DNA of 18,683 nucleotides, taken from positions 26,142 to 44,824 of the forward strand of contig NZ_AJZM02000344.1 in the NCBI RefSeq assembly GCF_000272405.2. Direction: 5' to 3'. The position numbers and the translations under genes were made by a program. Below the pieces are notes generated by a model, which was not told where the DNA came from, ran no database searches, and saw nothing but the letters and a program-made list of their open reading frames with translations. This DNA is from Vibrio tasmaniensis 1F-187 (GTDB lineage Bacteria > Pseudomonadota > Gammaproteobacteria > Enterobacterales > Vibrionaceae). Below, in pieces: positions 1-5,886 of the stretch; within the stretch, counting starts at the first letter, position 1; the number at the start of each line of letters is the position of its first letter.

Positions 1-1
1 T

Positions 2-1066
2 GCATTAAGTTTTGCCGAGTTCAAAGCTGAGCTTACTCATAGTATTAATCAGTTGCGTCAAAATTATCGTTCTCAACCAGAGACAACGACGAATGCACCA
101 ATACTGCGACCTACCGTAGAAGCAAAGGCAACATCGCCGAGAGTGAGTGTGGGAAAAGAGGCGCTGGCTCAGTTCATTGAATCTAAGCAGCTTGAGAGCG
201 TGACTCAATTGACGATTAAACAGCTACAGCAGCGTTGTAGTGATTTTCTAAACTATCTATCAAGCCAAGGAAAAGAAAAGCCAAGTAACAGCCTTGCCAT
301 GGCTTACAGAGATGAACTGATCCAGCGTAAGCTTAGCCATAAGAGCTTGAAAGACTATCTGGCCGCAAATCGGCAGTTCTTTAACTGGTGCGTGGCAAAA
401 GAATTGATAGTAAGCAATCCGTTTATGGTGGTGAAACTGCCTAAGAAGACAAATAGCTCAACTCCACGCAGGCGTTGGAAAGCGATAGAGCTGAAGAAAC
501 TATTCTCTAGCCATGCCTACAGGGAGCAAGGCGAGCAGTTTGACTGGATAACCAAGTTACAGATGCATCAAGGCTGCCGTCCTTCAGAAGCTTGTCAGCT
601 TCGCATCAAGGATATCAAGTTAGGTCATACACCTTGTATCCACTTTTCCGATGATGCGGAAAACCAACACTTGAAAAATTCCGCATCCAACAGAATTGTG
701 CCAATACACAAAACGTTACTCAAATTAGGGCTTCTTGATTATGTGGAGCAACGTAAACAACAAGGCGCTATTCAGCTCTTTGACCTAACTCCTCGTGGAG
801 ATGACCTAGATTGGTCAAAAGACTATCGTGACGTTTTTGGCGATGTTTTGGATGCATGTCACTTCAAAGCGGGACAACGCCCAACCGCCTATTCCTTTCG
901 TCATACCGTTGTTGATGAACTGCAAAAGGCGGGCATCGAAGAGCATGTGGTCGCTCAGATAATTGGTCATAAACACAATACGATGACCTACGGACACTAC
1001 GCAAAACCACTCTCACCCGAAGAGTTAGTCTATGCTGTGAACAGCTTTCAGTTGAGCACACGTTAG
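2..1066 (+). CDS. Tyrosine recombinase / phage-type integrase, 5'-truncated by window edge
   Basis: This is a site-specific recombinase of the phage integrase family, expected to integrate and excise the island at a tRNA 3' end. The reading frame is open to the left edge, so the true start lies outside; TTG at 53 is only the first start-like codon inside. Numbering from that TTG, a SAM-like core-binding domain spans about 35-125 and the catalytic domain about 140-325. Visible active-site candidates are R176 (GCRPSEA), K208 (HLKNSASNR), R283 in YSFRHT, H306 (IGHKH) and nucleophile Y316 (YGHYAKP). The usual HxxR box II has Tyr280 in place of His. The gene points toward the att site about 1.8 kb downstream. 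The catalytic set looks complete, so it may be functional. Confidence 0.93.
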   Translation, partial: ALSFAEFKAELTHSINQLRQNYRSQPETTTNAPILRPTVEAKATSPRVSVGKEALAQFIESKQLESVTQLTIKQLQQRCSDFLNYLSSQGKEKPSNSLAMAYRDELIQRKLSHKSLKDYLAANRQFFNWCVAKELIVSNPFMVVKLPKKTNSSTPRRRWKAIELKKLFSSHAYREQGEQFDWITKLQMHQGCRPSEACQLRIKDIKLGHTPCIHFSDDAENQHLKNSASNRIVPIHKTLLKLGLLDYVEQRKQQGAIQLFDLTPRGDDLDWSKDYRDVFGDVLDACHFKAGQRPTAYSFRHTVVDELQKAGIEEHVVAQIIGHKHNTMTYGHYAKPLSPEELVYAVNSFQLSTR

Positions 1067-1076
1067 TAAAATAAGC

Positions 1077-1094
1077 TTGGCGGTAATCCGCCAA
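1077..1094. repeat. Short GC-rich hairpin after the integrase stop
   Basis: Arms TTGGCGG (1077-1083) and CCGCCAA (1088-1094) form a perfect 7-bp stem around a TAAT loop, 10 bases after the integrase stop. The stem is followed by an A run rather than a T run on the plus strand, so it is not a standard intrinsic terminator in the direction of the integrase. It could stabilise the 3' end of the mRNA or belong to the structured region that follows. Confidence 0.5.
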
Positions 1095-1128
1095 AAAAAC
1101 GTGTCACTAAAAGTGAAACGTTATAGCA

Positions 1129-1185
1129 ACCCGCTGCGCTCCCGTCACACTTTTGCTTCGCAAAAGATGAACGGGAGCTGCGGGT
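1129..1185. repeat. Nested inverted repeat in the integrase-cargo gap
   Basis: An imperfect outer inverted repeat (1129-1145 against 1171-1185, GC-rich, two extra bases in the left arm) encloses a perfect 7-bp hairpin: CTTTTGC, loop TTC, GCAAAAG (1150-1166). The whole could fold into a long two-part stem on either strand. It lies inside a 426-bp gene-free gap (1067-1492). It resembles dispersed palindromic elements of bacterial intergenic regions, but copy number elsewhere cannot be tested here. I see no convincing integron attC consensus boxes in it. Confidence 0.55.
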
Positions 1186-1213
1186 AAGAGGCGAGCCCCT
1201 TAACTCCCGATCA

Positions 1214-1247
1214 TGGCAAGCCATGAAGACCAACATGAAGCTTGCCA
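1214..1247. repeat. Inverted repeat with 18-bp spacer
   Basis: TGGCAAGC (1214-1221) and GCTTGCCA (1240-1247) are perfect 8-bp complementary arms. The left arm also overlaps a smaller CATGG/CCATG dyad. This extends the structured stretch that begins just after the integrase. From 1248 to about 1420 I see nothing recognisable. Confidence 0.45.
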
Positions 1248-1423
1248 AACCGACAGGTTACACTGACTCAGAAAACCCCAAAAGTTACGGGATCTAATTG
1301 TCGATTCCGATAATCAGTTAGTTTTATTATACAAAAGGTCATGGATGGTAATGGCCATCATCTAACCCATGAACACCTGTACTAATTAATTTGAGTTGTT
1401 ACAGCGCGCTCAATATTTAAATG

Positions 1424-1439
1424 CATAGATATATCTATG
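1424..1439. promoter_or_regulatory. Perfect 16-bp palindrome, candidate operator
   Basis: CATAGATATATCTATG is identical to its reverse complement over 16 bp. It ends 15 bp before the TATAAT of the promoter for the downstream gene pair, so it covers the position a -35 element would take. A dimeric regulator bound here would be well placed to block or recruit polymerase. No regulator gene is visible in the window. At this length and AT content a chance palindrome is possible. Confidence 0.45.
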
Positions 1440-1451
1440 TGAATTTCGCCA

Positions 1452-1460
1452 TGTTATAAT
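1452..1460 (+). promoter_or_regulatory. Extended -10 promoter of the membrane-protein pair
   Basis: TGTTATAAT matches the extended -10 pattern TGnTATAAT exactly. No good TTGACA-like -35 is present at the proper distance, as is usual for extended -10 promoters. It lies 32 bp upstream of the ATG at 1493, which gives a short leader. Confidence 0.6.
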
Positions 1461-1492
1461 TATAAGTCATTGTTCTCATTGGATATGAAAGG

Positions 1493-2029
1493 ATGATAAT
1501 CTTATTAGATTGGGCTCTCCCTGTTGTTAGTTTTGGACTCGCGCTAATTGCCACAGTTGCGCTTTCGTTCTTGGGTTTTTTAAGTTTGCTTTCTCATTAT
1601 GCTGCTACAGACTCAATTAAGAACGTAAAAAGGCAGATCTTTGCTTCTATTGGGATTAACTACAAAATTACTAGTATTCGGGAGTTGAACCCCGAACAAC
1701 TTGAGTTCTTCTATTATAAGTTCGAGGGTTATTATTCGCCTGAGAAAGCAAACGTACGCCAAGCACGTTTGTACTATCTTTTAGCAACAAACCTTCAAAC
1801 ATCAGTATGTTGGCTTAGTGCTATTTGCGGCTTGTTTCTGGCTTGGGATCAAGCAACAAACTATACATCTTCAATTGCGTTCGTGTACATATGGTACATG
1901 CCATTGACTATAGGTATCTCATTGATGTTGTGTAACACTATTGCTAAATGGTGCTTGCTAACGACTCGAATACATATAGCAGAGATAGATCGCGCCAGTC
2001 TTGTCGCCACTGGACGATGTGAGCCTTAA
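1493..2029 (+). CDS. Hypothetical three-helix membrane protein A (178 aa)
   Basis: I do not recognise a family. The protein has a predicted N-terminal transmembrane helix (about residues 9-33), a mostly polar domain (about 36-93) rich in charged and aromatic residues, and two further helices (about 96-118 and 127-152) with a short charged tail. The ATG at 1493 is the first usable start after the promoter; GGA at 1481-1483 is a weak ribosome site 9 nt upstream, and the ATG at 1485 stops after three codons. Topology and several positions match the next gene: YSPEKANVRQA (81-91) against YNRDKAKNRVA, and VYIW (131-134) at the start of the last helix in both. The two genes are 20 bp apart and probably co-transcribed. 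A role in phage defence or as a membrane-acting effector is only an inference from its place between integrase and att site. Confidence 0.8.
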   Translation: MIILLDWALPVVSFGLALIATVALSFLGFLSLLSHYAATDSIKNVKRQIFASIGINYKITSIRELNPEQLEFFYYKFEGYYSPEKANVRQARLYYLLATNLQTSVCWLSAICGLFLAWDQATNYTSSIAFVYIWYMPLTIGISLMLCNTIAKWCLLTTRIHIAEIDRASLVATGRCEP

Positions 2030-2049
2030 TTATTGATTTTTATGGAATT

Positions 2050-2652
2050 ATGAAAGATATCATTAGCATATTTTATCCGTTCTTAGCGATATTTGATTTA
2101 GATACCGTGATAGTTTTGGTTCACCTATTAGGCTCCTTAATTTTGTCTGTCGTGTTCTTTACAATGGCAAGTTACAAGTATTCAAGTCCTTTCCTATCGT
2201 TCGCAGTAGTTTTCAGGAGGTTTGATACATATCTTTATGATTTAAATCTTATGTCCAATATCAAAAATGGCTCTCTAGAGTTGAGCTATGAGGAGCAAAA
2301 ACAACTTAGAGCCACAATTACTAATGAGTACAATCGTGATAAGGCTAAGAATCGAGTAGCCTCGTCTTTCGCAGGCGCTCTTAAGATTATAAAGTTCTTA
2401 TTGCTTTTAGTGGGTGCAGGATTGTATTTAACTTGCCTTTGGTATCAGTTTTACATCCCAAAGAATGCCCATGTGTATATTTGGTTGGTACCTGTTGTAG
2501 GTCTTTTCTCATTTATCCTTCAGTTTCTTTTGGTAGGCTTGTGCAAGCTCATCACTGGCCGCGAGCCTCTGGAGCCTGAATGTGCTTTGTTGGTTTTAAA
2601 CTCAAAAGTCAGTACGGAAAAATACCATTTAAATTTGAAAGATTGGAAATAA
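2050..2652 (+). CDS. Hypothetical three-helix membrane protein B (200 aa), probable paralogue of A
   Basis: Family unknown. Predicted helices are at about 18-40, 112-134 and 141-167, with a polar segment of about 70 residues between the first and second that looks partly coiled-coil-like (SYEEQKQLRATITNEYNRDK). Shared with the preceding gene are the helix order, the Y-x-x-x-K-A-x-x-R-x-A motif (94-104), the VYIW motif (142-145) and a conserved distance between them, which suggests an old duplication followed by strong divergence. The start at 2050 follows a weak GGA (2044-2046); the ATG at 2042 stops at once. The two proteins could form a hetero-oligomer in the inner membrane. Codon choice is AT-rich compared with the core genes to the right. 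Confidence 0.8.
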   Translation: MKDIISIFYPFLAIFDLDTVIVLVHLLGSLILSVVFFTMASYKYSSPFLSFAVVFRRFDTYLYDLNLMSNIKNGSLELSYEEQKQLRATITNEYNRDKAKNRVASSFAGALKIIKFLLLLVGAGLYLTCLWYQFYIPKNAHVYIWLVPVVGLFSFILQFLLVGLCKLITGREPLEPECALLVLNSKVSTEKYHLNLKDWK

Positions 2653-2683
2653 TCCTTCGATAACAAGATAAGGAAATAGCTAC

Positions 2684-2728
2684 ATGATAGTCATAAGTCT
2701 ATTTTTTGGCCTGATTGTAGTGATGTGA
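2684..2728 (+). CDS. Possible 14-aa hydrophobic peptide, or remnant of a third copy
   Basis: An ATG at 2684 preceded by AAGGA (2670-2674, spacing 9) opens a 14-codon frame, MIVISLFFGLIVVM, ending in TGA. It is almost entirely hydrophobic and lies 31 bp after gene B in the same direction. Its beginning loosely resembles the MIILL start of gene A, so it could be the stump of a third family member. Very short frames like this occur by chance. From 2729 to 2861 nothing further is recognisable. Confidence 0.2.
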   Translation: MIVISLFFGLIVVM

Positions 2729-2861
2729 ACTAACTTAACAATCTGATATATCTTGACGTTAAACGGTGAACTGAGGTTTAATCTGTACAAGACAAACGAT
2801 TAAAATGATTTTCGAACATAACGACAAGCCATTGTAAAATAAGCATTTAATTTTTTAGTGG

Positions 2862-2889
2862 TTGGGTTCAAATCCCTATCCCTCCACCA
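2862..2889 (+). other. Orphan tRNA 3' end (island attachment site, attR-like)
   Basis: The spacing fits a tRNA from position 49 to the end: T-stem TTGGG (2862-2866), 7-nt loop TTCAAAT (2867-2873), T-stem CCCTA (2874-2878), 7-nt acceptor strand TCCCTCC (2879-2885), discriminator A and CCA (2887-2889). No anticodon arm, D arm or 5' acceptor strand (expected GGAGGGA) lies upstream. One T-stem pair is mismatched (T50-T64), so identity with the native tRNA probably begins at GGGTTC. This is the pattern left when an element integrates into the 3' end of a tRNA gene. I could not assign the amino acid: the discriminator A argues against Ser, and the acceptor strand fits neither tmRNA nor the usual tRNA-Tyr exactly. 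Confidence 0.75.
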
Positions 2890-2897
2890 CATTAAAG

Positions 2898-2926
2898 AAA
2901 GCCGCTGAGAAATCAGCGGCTTTTTT
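2898..2926 (+). terminator. Intrinsic terminator after the tRNA fragment (bidirectional)
   Basis: An 11-bp stem AAAGCCGCTGA / TCAGCGGCTTT with a GAAA loop runs into a T6 tract. It starts 9 bp after the CCA, so it is probably the native terminator of the tRNA gene that once stood here. On the minus strand it is followed by TTTCTTTAAT and can also end the deacetylase-like gene that stops at 2955. Confidence 0.85.
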
Positions 2927-2954
2927 GTATCTAAAGAAAATTCGAGTTTACCGG

Positions 2955-3875
2955 TCAAGTATTCACTGCTAGTGCGGCTTTCAAAAGCTGCATATGTATC
3001 GGTACCAAATCTTGATGTTCAGTTCGATATCCGCCACCGACTACACACGCCATTGGAATAGACTCTGATTTCGCTAATTCAATCATGAAACAGTCGCGTT
3101 CAAATATCCCTTTTGTCGAAACATTCAAATAACCCAGTTCATCGTCTTGATGGATGTCGATCCCCGCGTCATAAATAATGAGATCAGGTTGGTGATGCGC
3201 AATCGCCAACTTGGTGACTTGTTCAAAACAACGTAAGAACTCTTCATCTTCTGTTTCACGACTTAATGGCACATCTAAATCAGATAACGGTTTACGCGCA
3301 GGGAAGTTCTTATCGCAGTGGAATGACAGAGTAATAATCTCATCGCTCTCTTGGCAAAGTGTCGCAGTACCATCGCCATGGTGAACATCACTGTCGACGA
3401 TCAGCACTTTATCTATATGCTCAAAGGTTAATGCGTGCTTGGCCGCCAAGACCAGATCATTCAACAAACAGAAGCCACTGCCAAAATCTCGGTGCGCATG
3501 ATGATAGCCACCGCTGAGATGAATCGCTAAACCACTCTCGATGGCCATTTCAGCGGCCAAGCAGGTTCCACCACTTGAATAGAGTGTCCTTTCTATAAGC
3601 TGTTCACTCCACGGAAAGCCGATACGTCTCATTTTTGCTGCTGGTAAATTTCCAGAAACTAGCAAATCGACATATTCACCATCGTGTACCTGCTTTACTT
3701 GTTCTACCGAAACAGGCATTGGCTGGAACATTGCGAATGCATTACCCCATTTTGGATCGCTATCCATGTGGTGCTTCACAGCACTGTGCAACAGTTGATA
3801 TTTATTGATTGGATAACGATGCCCTTCTGGTAAAGGCAACTGAGAATAAATTGGATGGTAAATTAAAGGAGTCAT
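2955..3875 (-). CDS. Histone deacetylase-like amidohydrolase (arginase/deacetylase fold)
   Basis: This is a Zn-dependent deacetylase of the HDAC/AcuC/acetylpolyamine amidohydrolase superfamily, 306 aa, presumably cytoplasmic. The natural substrate is unknown; acetylated proteins, acetylpolyamines or other small acetyl-amides are possible. Visible signature residues are the tandem histidines in GGYHHAH (H125, H126), Zn ligands D163 and H165 in DSDVHHGDGT, the third Zn ligand D240 in DAGID, and the transition-state tyrosine Y283 in VVGGGYR. All catalytic positions are present, so an active enzyme is expected. The gene starts with MTPLIYHPIY and has no strong ribosome site. It is the first complete gene right of the island and is divergent from the operon beginning at 3987, so the Fur box in the gap could influence it too. 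Confidence 0.9.
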   Translation of the reverse strand: MTPLIYHPIYSQLPLPEGHRYPINKYQLLHSAVKHHMDSDPKWGNAFAMFQPMPVSVEQVKQVHDGEYVDLLVSGNLPAAKMRRIGFPWSEQLIERTLYSSGGTCLAAEMAIESGLAIHLSGGYHHAHRDFGSGFCLLNDLVLAAKHALTFEHIDKVLIVDSDVHHGDGTATLCQESDEIITLSFHCDKNFPARKPLSDLDVPLSRETEDEEFLRCFEQVTKLAIAHHQPDLIIYDAGIDIHQDDELGYLNVSTKGIFERDCFMIELAKSESIPMACVVGGGYRTEHQDLVPIHMQLLKAALAVNT

Positions 3876-3940
3876 AGATCGGGCGTATTACGTATCAATC
3901 TCAAAATCATAACAGTCTCAGACTTGGCGACAACCTTAAT

Positions 3941-3961
3941 TAATGATAATAGTTATCATTA
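3941..3961. promoter_or_regulatory. Fur box
   Basis: A 21-bp dyad has perfect 9-bp arms TAATGATAA and TTATCATTA around TAG. Its core TGATAATAGTTATCA matches the 7-1-7 Fur consensus TGATAATnATTATCA with one mismatch. It lies 25 bp upstream of the small ORF at 3987 and 65 bp upstream of the deacetylase start at 3875. It contains a GATAAT that may serve as a -10, which would allow iron-dependent repression by occlusion. Binding itself is inferred. Confidence 0.8.
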
Positions 3962-3986
3962 CCTTTAATTAATTCCAGAGACAACA

Positions 3987-4112
3987 ATGAAAAACGTAAT
4001 ACTCATCTGTGGTGTGATCTGTGGCTCGATGGCTGCAGTAATGATTTTTGTAAGAATGCTAATGGCCAGTTGGTGGACCGTTGATTTTCTCGTGTTAAGC
4101 CATCAAACTTAA
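3987..4112 (+). CDS. Small membrane peptide (41 aa) heading a putative Fur-controlled operon
   Basis: The frame starts MKNVILICGVICG and ends FLVLSHQT. Residues 4-24 form one hydrophobic helix, followed by an aromatic patch (SWWTVDF) that may sit at the membrane interface. AGAG at 3976-3979 is a weak ribosome site 7 nt before the ATG. The gene is the first frame after the Fur box and ends 25 bp before the dehydrogenase, which fits one operon. I recognise no family. Support comes from position, a Lys near the N-terminus before a clean helix, and a complete frame; conservation in other vibrios would decide. Confidence 0.5.
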   Translation: MKNVILICGVICGSMAAVMIFVRMLMASWWTVDFLVLSHQT

Positions 4113-4137
4113 CTAATTGAACTGAAAAGGAATCACC

Positions 4138-4824
4138 ATGAGCGTTATTTTTATTACTGGAGCGAACCGCGGCATAGGCTTAAGTCTGACTCAACAATAC
4201 TTGAAAGGTAATCACAAGGTGTACGCAACTTACCGTGACGCCTCTTCAGCAACAGAACTGCTCTCACTCGCAGAGCACAGTAGCAACCTGACCTGCATTC
4301 AATTAGAAATAACCGATTATCAAGCAGTAGAACAACTCCCCTCGCAAATAGAGTCGATTGATATCTTGATCAACAACGCTGGCTACTATGGCCCTAAAGG
4401 TTACGGTCTGGGTAATACCGATGTCGAAGAGTGGCGTCGTGTATTTGAAATCAACACAATTGCCCCATTGAAGCTTGTCGAGACTCTATTACCTCTTATA
4501 GAAAGTAGTGACGTCAAAAAGATCGCCTGTCTTTCATCTAGAGTGGGTAGCATGTCTGAAAACACATCAGGCGGAGGCTACATCTATCGTTCATCTAAAG
4601 CGGCTCTTAACTCAGTTGTGAAGAGCTTAAGTAACGACTTAACCGATAATGGCTTTACAGTGTTGGCGTTACATCCAGGGTGGGTACAGACCGAAATGGG
4701 CGGCCCTAATGCTCTTACTGATACAGAGACTTCAGCTAAAGGCCTTGTGACTGTAATAGAGTCATCGAATACTGAAGTGAGTGGTCACTTCTTTAATTTC
4801 GATGGTAGCGAAATAGACTGGTAG
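4138..4824 (+). CDS. Short-chain dehydrogenase/reductase (CsgA/C-factor-like)
   Basis: An NAD(P)-dependent oxidoreductase of the classical SDR type, 228 aa, with a Rossmann fold. Visible motifs are the TGANRGIG cofactor loop (7-14), NNAG (79-82), the active-site Asn N106 in FEINTIAP, Ser133/134, the catalytic Y150-x-x-x-K154, and HPGWVQTEMGG (179-189) after strand six. The HPGWVxT signature and short length are typical of the C-factor/sniffer-like subgroup; the substrate is unknown. A good ribosome site (AAGGA, spacing 7) precedes the ATG. It is followed after 7 bp by the DUF3080-type lipoprotein gene, so these two are almost certainly co-transcribed. The Fur box upstream of 3987 suggests induction under iron limitation. 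Confidence 0.9.
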   Translation: MSVIFITGANRGIGLSLTQQYLKGNHKVYATYRDASSATELLSLAEHSSNLTCIQLEITDYQAVEQLPSQIESIDILINNAGYYGPKGYGLGNTDVEEWRRVFEINTIAPLKLVETLLPLIESSDVKKIACLSSRVGSMSENTSGGGYIYRSSKAALNSVVKSLSNDLTDNGFTVLALHPGWVQTEMGGPNALTDTETSAKGLVTVIESSNTEVSGHFFNFDGSEIDW

Positions 4825-4831
4825 CGATCAC

Positions 4832-5833
4832 ATGGATCGTCACGCTATCTCAAGCTTAATCGTACGTTCAACACTGTTGTGTCTGACCGTGGTGATCACT
4901 GGATGTTTCGATGACAGCCCACAGAACTACTTCGACGACTATCAGGCCAAAATCGCCAACGTGCAAGATGCTGACGAGATACAGGAAGACTGGGAGCTCG
5001 ACAGCTTACCGAGAAAGCGAGAACTGTTTATTGAAGTTCCTTCGCTCTCTATCGGGCTTATCGACAGCTATCAACTTCGACAATGCGGATTATTCAACCT
5101 GATTGCAGAAAGAAACTCCGTACTTGGAAAAGTCGCCGACGAGTTCCGAAATTACGATTATCAAGTCGCTCTACTGGAAGGTGTTGGTCAATGTTTATCT
5201 AATAACGAATTATTACCAGAGATCGTAGAATTACTCAGAGAAATCGAGCAACAGAAACTCGCACAATTTCCACTGCACCAATGGAATCTCATCTATGCCA
5301 GTGAAGCGATGCAGTCTCAAATGCGTGGAAGTCAGTGGTTGCGTGCTGATATCGGCGAACAAGTCCGACAGACAAGGGACGCCCTAGAGCATATTAACCG
5401 AGCGTTAAACACACCGCTCGTCTCCGGCAAGACTACTGAAGTTCAAGAAGGATTAGAGAAGAGTTCGACGCTTGGGGATTTGTACTACTCACTATCTCGT
5501 GCCTCTGTTGAGCTTGATACCATTACCAAACAACTCTCAACTTTTGACGCCAACATAATTTGTGGTGAGCAGCGAGACACGACTAAGTTTCGTTACCTTA
5601 ATAATGTGTTCGAACAGCAATACATTGACAAGGTTCAGCCGTACATGGCGCAATTAGATGGCTACTATCAGCAGTTAGCCCCGCAACTTGGTATGTTTGA
5701 CGCGCAACCTGACCTACACAGTTATTACTTTCCCATCAAAGATGCGCATCACGCCTTTCGATCATCCACTCGCCGCCATGTTGATTATTGGCAGCGGCTG
5801 TTTAAACGTTGTGGGCGCAAGGTCGGGCGTTAA
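4832..5833 (+). CDS. DUF3080-type lipoprotein
   Basis: A predicted lipoprotein of 333 aa. An N-terminal hydrophobic segment (about 8-22) ends in the lipobox VITGC, with C25 as the lipidated residue. The rest is mainly alpha-helical and rich in Gln, Glu and Leu, with no enzymatic motif that I can name. The resemblance to DUF3080, a family of uncharacterised marine gammaproteobacterial lipoproteins, is from memory of sequence style, not a search. The start is 7 bp after the dehydrogenase stop, indicating translational coupling. It converges with topB; the 53-bp gap holds only weak dyads (TATTGAT/ATCAATA at 5834-5854 and TCAGTT/AACTGA at 5872-5886). Confidence 0.7.
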   Translation: MDRHAISSLIVRSTLLCLTVVITGCFDDSPQNYFDDYQAKIANVQDADEIQEDWELDSLPRKRELFIEVPSLSIGLIDSYQLRQCGLFNLIAERNSVLGKVADEFRNYDYQVALLEGVGQCLSNNELLPEIVELLREIEQQKLAQFPLHQWNLIYASEAMQSQMRGSQWLRADIGEQVRQTRDALEHINRALNTPLVSGKTTEVQEGLEKSSTLGDLYYSLSRASVELDTITKQLSTFDANIICGEQRDTTKFRYLNNVFEQQYIDKVQPYMAQLDGYYQQLAPQLGMFDAQPDLHSYYFPIKDAHHAFRSSTRRHVDYWQRLFKRCGRKVGR

Positions 5834-5886
5834 TATTGATTCCCAATATCAATAATGGGTGTTGTTAGCTTTCAGTTTCTAACTGA

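Larger units (their letters stand above)
1..2889. mobile_element. Right end of a tRNA-targeted genomic island (left part outside window)
   Basis: The segment contains a tyrosine recombinase, two unrecognised membrane-protein genes and, at its right edge, a tRNA 3' end with no tRNA body. Beyond that point every gene is core or conserved Vibrio-type sequence. The tRNA fragment reads on the plus strand, so an intact tRNA copy (attL) would be expected to the left of the window. The cargo genes look more AT-rich than the housekeeping genes further right. Island identity and length cannot be judged because the left end is missing. Confidence 0.75.

Noticed and set aside
1129..1247. Integron attC-like site
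   Set aside because: The dyads are suggestive, but the conserved RYYYAAC and GTTRRRY end boxes are not present in the right places.
1063..1248. 61-codon minus-strand frame after the integrase
   Set aside because: It overlaps the hairpin cluster and its composition follows the palindromes; no ribosome site or family resemblance.
2862..2889. Complete tRNA or tmRNA gene
   Set aside because: Only the T-arm, acceptor 3' strand and CCA are present; upstream sequence has no anticodon or D arm, and the acceptor strand does not fit the usual tmRNA 3' end.
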